A DNA stretch of 64,000 nt from Plasmopara viticola (Eukaryota; Oomycota; Peronosporomycetes; Peronosporales; Peronosporaceae). The position numbers were made by a program, and so were the translations under genes. Where the stretch lies: the NCBI GenBank assembly GCA_001695595.3, contig MBPM02000008.1, positions 744,001 to 808,000 on the forward strand, read 5' to 3'. The notes beneath the pieces are model-generated. The model was given only the letters and a program-made list of their open reading frames with translations, did no database searches and was not told the DNA's origin. Shown here one piece after another: positions 58,501 to 64,000 of the stretch (within the stretch, counting starts at the first letter, position 1; each line of letters begins with the position of its first letter).

Positions 58501-60804
58501 GAAGCCTGGAGTTTGAGTGACCCGGGCATGTAACGTAGCACAAGATATCAAGCTTGATGTCGCCTCTTTTCGGTTATTGGTCAATTGCGGGGTATTGTTT
58601 AAAGTTAAGCGCGGGATGTTTGTGCCACTTAAAAGGCTATAATTAATGCGGGAAGAGAATTGTAGCCTTGCTAGTATTTTCTCCGGACGCTTTTCTTATC
58701 CACTGACAAGGAGTGCATAAGGTCAGGCTTTATAAAGCTTAAAGCCATTAGAAAAAGGAAAGTTGATGCAAATGTATTGCAAGTAGACCGAAACTGCTGT
58801 GCGCGCTTTTAATCGTGATTGATTCGTCACATTAGAATAAAGTACCCTTCAAAAGTAGGTTTAAAACTATGGCCGCTAAGTTTAACAGTGTAGTTGTATA
58901 AGATGATAGGGTAAAAGTCTTGAGTATATTTTACATGTTGAAAAGCAGAAGGTGCTGAGTAGGTTCGATAAATTGTAATAATGTACAGACCACAGATAAT
59001 AAATAACTTCATTTGATTAAAATAGCTCCATTCAATCGCTCCGTGTATAATTTTTCGTAGCACGTTTTTCGACAAGCAAGACCCGAAGAGATCGGTTGAG
59101 GGTAAGAGTCGTGGGTGAACAAAAATCGTCGAGACTAAAGATCAAAATCACGATAATCGTGTGGGAACGGATTTAAACAATTCTGCTTATTGCGTATGTG
59201 ACGTGCAGACAGGAGTGGCTGTGAAAATGTGCTCACAGCGGACGTTATAAATGAAAAGTGATATCCAAAATTTGGACTAGGGATAAGTAGGTCACCCTTA
59301 GTACTGTCATTTTGATACTGTTCTTAAGAGATCGGCCAATTTAAATCGTGTGGAGCAACGACCTCAATGAGATGGGACCATTTATACAGCAATCACCATC
59401 TACGCACTACACCAAATATGATCCACTCACGCATTAAATTGGATGTACCAACAGATTAGGTCGGTTCAGTATCGATTAAAGGGGCAATTTGATCAAGCGA
59501 AACAATTGCGTACCTAACTTCTTACGTGCCAATCCTTAATCCGATATACACTCACTCTTTTGCATGATAATCGCATGCATAAAATATTAGCTGCATAAGC
59601 GTTTGATACATACATTATATTTAGACTGCGCGAATGACGTAGAGCGTACCTGTGGCAGAAAGCAAAACAAAGCGACGCAGGCACTGAGACTAAGCACCTG
59701 AAAAGCGTTTGCTTTGGAGATAGCACTAAAAGCCGTTTTTCTAAAATTTCTTTTTTGGCCCAAATAGACACTGTCTGCTTTTCGTAGAAAGTCACGTCAA
59801 CTCAAAGTCGGACGACGTGATTGCATCTTCTAGCTTCAGCGAAGAAAGACTGTCCTTGTAAGGCATTAAGAATCATACACCACACCAAGCAGCCAATAGA
59901 ATTGCTGGCGCGCCTTCTGAGCACTTCCACACGGTGCAAACCTTCCGTCCCGAATCTCACCAAGATGACATCAGCTGCAAATCCTTCCAGGGCCGCCAAG
60001 TCAACGCCAGAGAAGGGCAAACCAGCCGAACAGATGAGTATTAGACGAGATAAGACTCACAGTAGACCGACATAATAAAAGAACCCCTCTGTTAGTCGGT
60101 AGTTCGGGGCGCAAAGTGTCAAGAATTATGTAAAAGCTTTGCAAAAGCTTTGCCACCTTAGCTTTGCTGACACTGTACATGGTTGATATTGGAAGGGATC
60201 TTTACGGCTTTACCAAATTGTCAATGGGATTTAAGCTTGTTTGCTTCATTCTTTTCAATGAGCTGTGGCCATTTAAACTTCAATCTCATGGCTTGGGTGA
60301 ATGCTAAATGAAAGCTACTATTGAAATAGTACAAAAAAAAGCTGAGTTAATGTGCTCCGAATCTGTCATCAAGGCACTCGGGTCTCTTTCGTATAGTCTC
60401 CTTGCTATTGCAGAGACGCGGAGGGAGGAGTGTATTAAAGTCGAGCTTCTGCAATAAAAGGTGTGCTTACACTAGTACAAAACTGCATTTTATTGCTTAC
60501 ATCAAACGTGAATAGCGAACAGTCGTTTACCAGATCTCTGCTCTGTGCACGGCGCCGTCGTATCTCTTTTGGAGCTTCGCGACCTTATATGGTAAATTTG
60601 TATATATAGTATATCTTAATTAACTAGGCGTTATCACAGACTGAGAATTTACCACCTTGACTATTAATTGTTGAAAAAGTCTCGATTTCGAAGGAAGCCT
60701 CTAAAATGATATTTCAAGCCTCCCCGCTCTAAAAGAAAGCTTAAGTTTCGTCTTCTGTGCCCTTATCTTTCGGACCCGAAACGTCACCTCTTCCGAACCT
60801 TTCT

Positions 60805-60824
60805 GCATCTTTTCACTTTTCAAG
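60805..60824 (+). promoter_or_regulatory. Candidate oomycete Inr-type core promoter
   Basis: GCATCTTTTCACTTTTCAAG, about 36 bp upstream of the ATG of the secreted cysteine-rich gene, is close to the oomycete initiator plus flanking element (TCATTYYNCAWTTT followed by CAA-rich sequence). It is the best such match I noticed in the window. Confidence 0.5.
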
Positions 60825-60859
60825 ATCCCCAGACCTGGTACATTAAGCTTCAAGCGACA

Positions 60860-61237
60860 ATGCGCGTTGCTACCGCAATCACCTCGCTCTTGGTAGCGTT
60901 AGCTGCCACGACTCAAGCCGAGAAAGACACTGCCAAGTGCAACCTTGTGTGTGCCAAGGGCGAGAAATGCGAGCTGCAAACGGTCCAATGTATCACTACG
61001 CCTTGCAATCCTATTCCTACGTGCGTTCCGGCCAAGACGAACCCGGATCCGGCAGTGTGTACCAAGACATGCCCCAAGAACGAAAAGTGCTACGTTGACT
61101 CGCTCAGCAACGAACAGCTCTGCTTGAGCCCCTGCGCCACGGTCCGCTGCGCCGATGGCTATACGTGCGTTGCTGAGCAAGTGCAGTGCGTTCGTGCTCC
61201 ATGCCCGCCTATTGCTGTGTGCAAGCCGAACTATTAA
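60860..61237 (+). CDS. Small secreted cysteine-rich protein, three-module
   Basis: This 125-residue protein has a signal peptide (MRVATAITSLLVALAATTQA) and a mature part with 16 cysteines. The cysteines fall into a repeated pattern: C-x3-C-x5-C-x6-C-x4-C-x5-C in the first module (from residue 27) and C-x4-C-x5-C-x6-C-x4-C-x5-C in the last. Between them is a partial module that begins the same way (C-x3-C-x5-C) but then diverges to C-x10-C. The modules share GxxC and VQC...PC...C wording, so internal duplication is evident. Such proteins are common among oomycete extracellular proteins, including apoplastic effectors and inhibitors, but I cannot assign a target. No RXLR motif, Kazal pattern or membrane anchor is present. 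Intronless; ATG 60860 with an Inr-like site upstream. Confidence 0.85.
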   Translation: MRVATAITSLLVALAATTQAEKDTAKCNLVCAKGEKCELQTVQCITTPCNPIPTCVPAKTNPDPAVCTKTCPKNEKCYVDSLSNEQLCLSPCATVRCADGYTCVAEQVQCVRAPCPPIAVCKPNY

Positions 61238-62086
61238 AGGGCCAAAGGTTCGTACGATGCCTGAAAGCACGTAGTGGAATTTTTAGCATGGAGGATATCG
61301 TACCTTTATAAAGACACTAATACCATTATCATCGACTTGTGTATTGAAACATTTAACAAGTGCTTGATAATATTTATCTAGTGCTTTGATATAGAAATTA
61401 AATGCTTAATACATGGCAGATCCTTTTTGTTAAAAATTGACAGGTGAAATGCTCAGTTCCATTTCTACCTTTCTTCGCAGCATTTGGCCTGTCCTTTTAA
61501 TTTTTTGTATAGATACGAGAGGTTGTCTTCCTTTTGGAGTAGCGTCCGTTTCACAACCCCTTGTCTGTAACTTTGCCACATTCTCAATCGTATTTTAGCT
61601 GCAGAACATAATTTCATGTTTATCTTTAGGCAATTTACTGCTAACAAGTTATGACGCAACTTCTCTATACAGACATCATTACCTTGACGCTTTGATACGA
61701 TATACTCCCGATCATTATGTATGCGAGACGGACGAACTGCAAAGCATCGAGAATGCTGACGTCTCGTTGGAATTATTCGTCGACTAATTTGCTCACCAAT
61801 CACGTGGTGCAAGTTTCTGAACGAGTGATGGGCAAAAACGGAAGGTTGTCATTTCTATGCGAACAGTCAAATCCTCTACCTATAACAAAAACGGGAAGCG
61901 TATCCGATACTTTACCCTCAGGTGACGAATACTATCCGCTCTAGTCTACGATCGCGCAGCTGCCGAGGTACAGCGTTTCATCAGGTGCACTTCCTAATAT
62001 TGTACAAAATAGCAGCTGGCAATCTGAACAAGGATATAATTTACCAATTTTTTAAAGTTACCTTCGGACGACATGGCCACTTTCTC
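61238..62086. other. Intergenic region without a supported gene
   Basis: AT-rich. A minus frame at 61465-61812 reaches 115 codons but begins at TTG, and a plus frame overlaps it at 61717-61944; neither resembles a known protein. The final part upstream of 62087 should contain the promoter of the LYR gene. Confidence 0.45.
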
Positions 62087-62600
62087 ATGTCGCTCTCGCT
62101 CTACCGTCGCATCCTGCGCGTCGCAAGAACATGTACGCGCGCTTCTTCACGCTGCACCGGTCTTTTAAAGTCCGGTGCAGTCTCAAGCCCTACCTTTGCG
62201 CCTCCTACCATCTGTTAACTGAATAACTTTATTATAGGGGAAGGCGGCTATGCTGAACAGACGTGGATCCGTGCCGAAGCCAGGTACAAATTTGTATGGA
62301 GACGCCTGGACTGCACAACATTGTAAAGTCGCTAACTATTCATGTAGGAGACGCTTTGAAGAGAATCGCTCGCTAACGGCTTTGCCTGCAATCGAAGAAG
62401 CCGTGCGCCAAGGTCACAACCAGGTGGATGTGGCGTTGCACTACAAGATTTGCTACCCCCGCCCTCAATACGTGGACCCTGGTACCATGGGTGGTGAGAG
62501 TGATTTTCATCGCCAATCGACTCGAGCCAAGACGAGGCTTGGACGCATGCACAAGAGCAAAGTGCAGAATGCCTTTCGCCCCGGAAGGTCAGCATCGTAG
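62087..62600 (+). CDS. LYR-motif mitochondrial protein (Complex1_LYR family)
   Basis: Three exons (62087-62132, 62238-62283, 62348-62600) with introns of 105 and 64 nt give 114 residues. The signature LYRRILRVARTW sits at 5-16, with the tryptophan codon formed by the first splice. Then come GGYAEQTWIRAEARRRFEENR, restored by the second splice, and a helix with AIEEAVRQGHNQVDVALHYK. LYR proteins are small basic mitochondrial matrix factors that bind acyl carrier protein and assist assembly of respiratory complexes or Fe-S clusters; the subtype is unclear. The last ~35 residues after YVDPGTMGG are basic and low in conservation signs, and a GTGAGA at ~62493 could be a further donor, so the 3' end is uncertain. 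Confidence 0.82.
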
Positions 62601-62796
62601 CTCCAGCATTAAAAGGTTAAAAAGTGATATTATATTTCATAATTCCTCCCTGGCGAGCAACTTTATACATGCATCGTACGCGCCCCTTATAACTTATCTG
62701 ACTATGTTACTCACTGACCTCGCGACGCGACGAAACAAGTGCTCGAGTCGGTTCGTGCAACATCCGGGGTACGCATCGTACCACCATTCGTGCCCT

Positions 62797-63195
62797 TTAC
62801 AATGCCACCAATAACATGGAGTAGATGGAGCACCGATGCATGGCCAAAAATTGCGACACCGTGATGGGAAACCCAAGCGCTTGCATGCGCCCCACGAGGT
62901 GCGCAACTTGATCCTCTGAACCATTTAAATCATAGAAAAAGTCACTGAACAGGTCCACGTCATTGCGATTAAATTCCCGTTGCCACAATTGCAACAGTAG
63001 TTGCGCATACATGGGAACACTGGCGTGGCGTGGGGGCTTTGACAGGGATTTTCGACGCCGCAACGCCTGTTCGTCCTCGTCTTGCGCAATGATCAGCGCC
63101 TTGACATCGACCAAAGACGCCAGACTACGCGTCGAGCTCGATTTGCGCAAGCCACCCGTCTTTGGCAAGATTGTAGCGGGCAACGGGTTTTCCAT
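62797..63195 (-). CDS. Unassigned 132-residue protein
   Basis: I do not recognise this protein. It starts at ATG 63195 (MENPLPATILPKTGGLRKSS). It has a basic Ser/Arg-rich N-terminal half with RSLASLVDVKALI and RRRKSLSKPPRHASVP, possible phosphorylation or binding motifs. A helical second half follows, containing MYAQLLLQLWQREFNRNDVDLF and VAHLVGRMQALGFPITVSQF. No signal peptide or membrane helix is seen. The end (HRCSIYSMLLVAL) could read into an intron, since a GT donor-like site (GGTGCTCC) lies just there, so the true C-terminus may lie further down the minus strand. Codon composition is like neighbouring genes and unlike the gene-poor tracts. Confidence 0.5.
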   Translation of the reverse strand: MENPLPATILPKTGGLRKSSSTRSLASLVDVKALIIAQDEDEQALRRRKSLSKPPRHASVPMYAQLLLQLWQREFNRNDVDLFSDFFYDLNGSEDQVAHLVGRMQALGFPITVSQFLAMHRCSIYSMLLVAL

Positions 63196-64000
63196 GGTGA
63201 ATAAGCTTTAGAGTAAGAGACGAATAGCGCAAGAGGAACGAAATTTTGAAATGAACGACAAGTTCTCTCCTGAGCTCGACTGAAAAACGGTGTTATGCGC
63301 CAATTTGTCAAAAGAGAGAGATTTGACCAATCAAAAGACACCAAAGGCGTATAGTGGCCGGTCGCGGCAGACGGGATGCAACAGCCGGTTAGGGCCATGC
63401 AATGCCGGAGCGTGGCAGATGGTACCTGGCGCCCAAGAGAAAAGAGTCAAAAACCATCACTCGAGTTCTTAAAAATAAACGGTAATCTTTTGGCATTGCT
63501 TTTAAACCGTCAATCTATTGAGTTAATGCTACCGCATGAGACACCGCAGCGCGTTGGTCGTCTAAATTTACAATTTGCGCAAGAATACGAAAGGCTCATC
63601 GCATTTTTTCGGCCTCACGACGCAACCGTGAGCGTTCAAGCCGGTTAAGAGACTAAGATCTTCGGTGGCGTGCGCTTCTGAACCGAATAGTGCAGGTCTT
63701 AAGCTGGGGCGATTGCCACAGGCTTAATGTGGCAGTTTTGCCACTTGCAACGCTGCCTTTTGTGCATCTTTTGACCTTCGGTGACGTTTTTCGTAAGTTT
63801 TTTTTCTAAATGATGCGCTCGAGCCTGGAAGGAAGTCGAGTGACGACAGAGGTAACACACCAATGCCCGCTATAGCACTATGTGTAGGATAGTAACGCAG
63901 CTACATGGCTACTGCGCTGTCTTGTTTTCAGACGAACCAGATGGTTTGCAATGCATTTTTTCGAGCAAGCACTGTTTTTGGTTTGTATATTTCACCAGAA
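63196..64000. other. Right edge, no supported gene
   Basis: An ATG-initiated plus frame at 63376-63648 (90 codons, ending FFRPHDATVSVQAG) is more codon-like than its surroundings and could be a small or partial gene, but I cannot identify it. The remainder to the window end is AT-rich with stops in all frames. Confidence 0.35.

Larger units (their letters stand above)
53364..60859. other. Gene-poor tract with Gypsy and MITE-like remnants
   Basis: No host gene is supported in this 7.5 kb. It contains a Ty3/Gypsy pol remnant (55.39-57.2 kb) and a MITE-like unit (58.33-58.5 kb). A plus frame at 54106-54336 and one at 57393-57590 start at ordinary codons but match no family I know; both may be retroelement pieces. 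Short direct repeats AAAAGCTTTGC occur around 60133-60150. The rest is AT-rich with dense stops. The last ~60 bases before 60860 carry the promoter of the next gene. Confidence 0.5.

Noticed and set aside
60860..61237. Kazal inhibitor or RXLR effector
   Set aside because: The cysteine spacing does not fit Kazal (no Y...N...C core), and no RXLR or EER motif follows the signal peptide.
61465..61812. 115-codon minus-strand frame
   Set aside because: No ATG near its start, no recognisable domain, and it overlaps another chance frame.
1..64000. tRNA, rRNA genes, CRISPR arrays, telomeric repeats
   Set aside because: I scanned for tRNA B-box-like GGTTCGA motifs with a surrounding cloverleaf, and for tandem arrays; the few GGTTCGA hits (for example near 25529, 46632 and 58965) have no tRNA fold. 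No CRISPR is expected in a eukaryotic nuclear genome.

Overview
The window looks like nuclear DNA from an oomycete, most likely a Phytophthora or downy-mildew relative (Peronosporales). The reasons are: eukaryotic genes with short GT-AG introns (about 54-77 nt, one of 105 and one of 137); very tight gene spacing inside islands; a receptor-like TKL kinase with leucine-rich repeats; a KIX plus LRR protein; a WRKY19-like zinc-finger protein; a small secreted cysteine-rich protein; and decayed Ty3/Gypsy elements between the islands. The lineage is inferred from this gene set, not from a database search.

Layout. Island 1 (7.2-19.6 kb) holds ten genes: GTP cyclohydrolase II, GOT1, a large FBF1-like coiled-coil protein, ATP phosphoribosyltransferase, two unassigned spliced genes, a secreted TPR protein, a WRKY19-like zinc-finger protein, a YL1/VPS72-family protein and MPDU1. 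Gaps between the neighbours from FBF1-like to MPDU1 are mostly about 50-250 bp. Island 2 (28.1-30.65 kb) is one gene, a four-exon LRR-TKL receptor kinase. Island 3 (48.4-53.4 kb) holds a KIX/LRR gene with an apparent one-base frameshift, a SIW14-like dual-specificity phosphatase, SUMO, LSM4 (six exons) and a DPY30-domain protein. Island 4 (60.8-63.2 kb) holds a secreted 16-cysteine protein, a LYR-motif mitochondrial protein and an unassigned 132-residue ORF.

Between the islands lie long AT-rich gene-poor tracts (1-7.2, 19.6-28.1, 30.7-48.4 and 53.4-60.9 kb). In them I can support: a Ty3/Gypsy protease remnant (20.5-21.0 kb); a Ty3/Gypsy RNase H-integrase remnant (55.4-57.2 kb); two inverted copies of a ~306 bp SINE-like retroposon (27.1 and 44.1 kb), one flanked by a perfect 12-bp target duplication; a 909-bp Mutator-like (MULE) deletion derivative with terminal inverted repeats and a SWIM zinc-finger relic (45.27-46.18 kb); a 168-bp MITE-like unit (58.3 kb); and small inverted repeats.

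The genes do not form one pathway. They are mostly housekeeping: riboflavin and histidine biosynthesis, ER/Golgi traffic, dolichol-linked glycosylation, chromatin, RNA processing, SUMO conjugation and mitochondrial assembly. Three genes suggest surface or host interaction: the LRR kinase, the secreted TPR protein and the cysteine-rich protein. All splice models were built by hand from GT-AG sites, branch-point-like CTAAC/CTAAT motifs and frame closure; none has been checked against transcripts.
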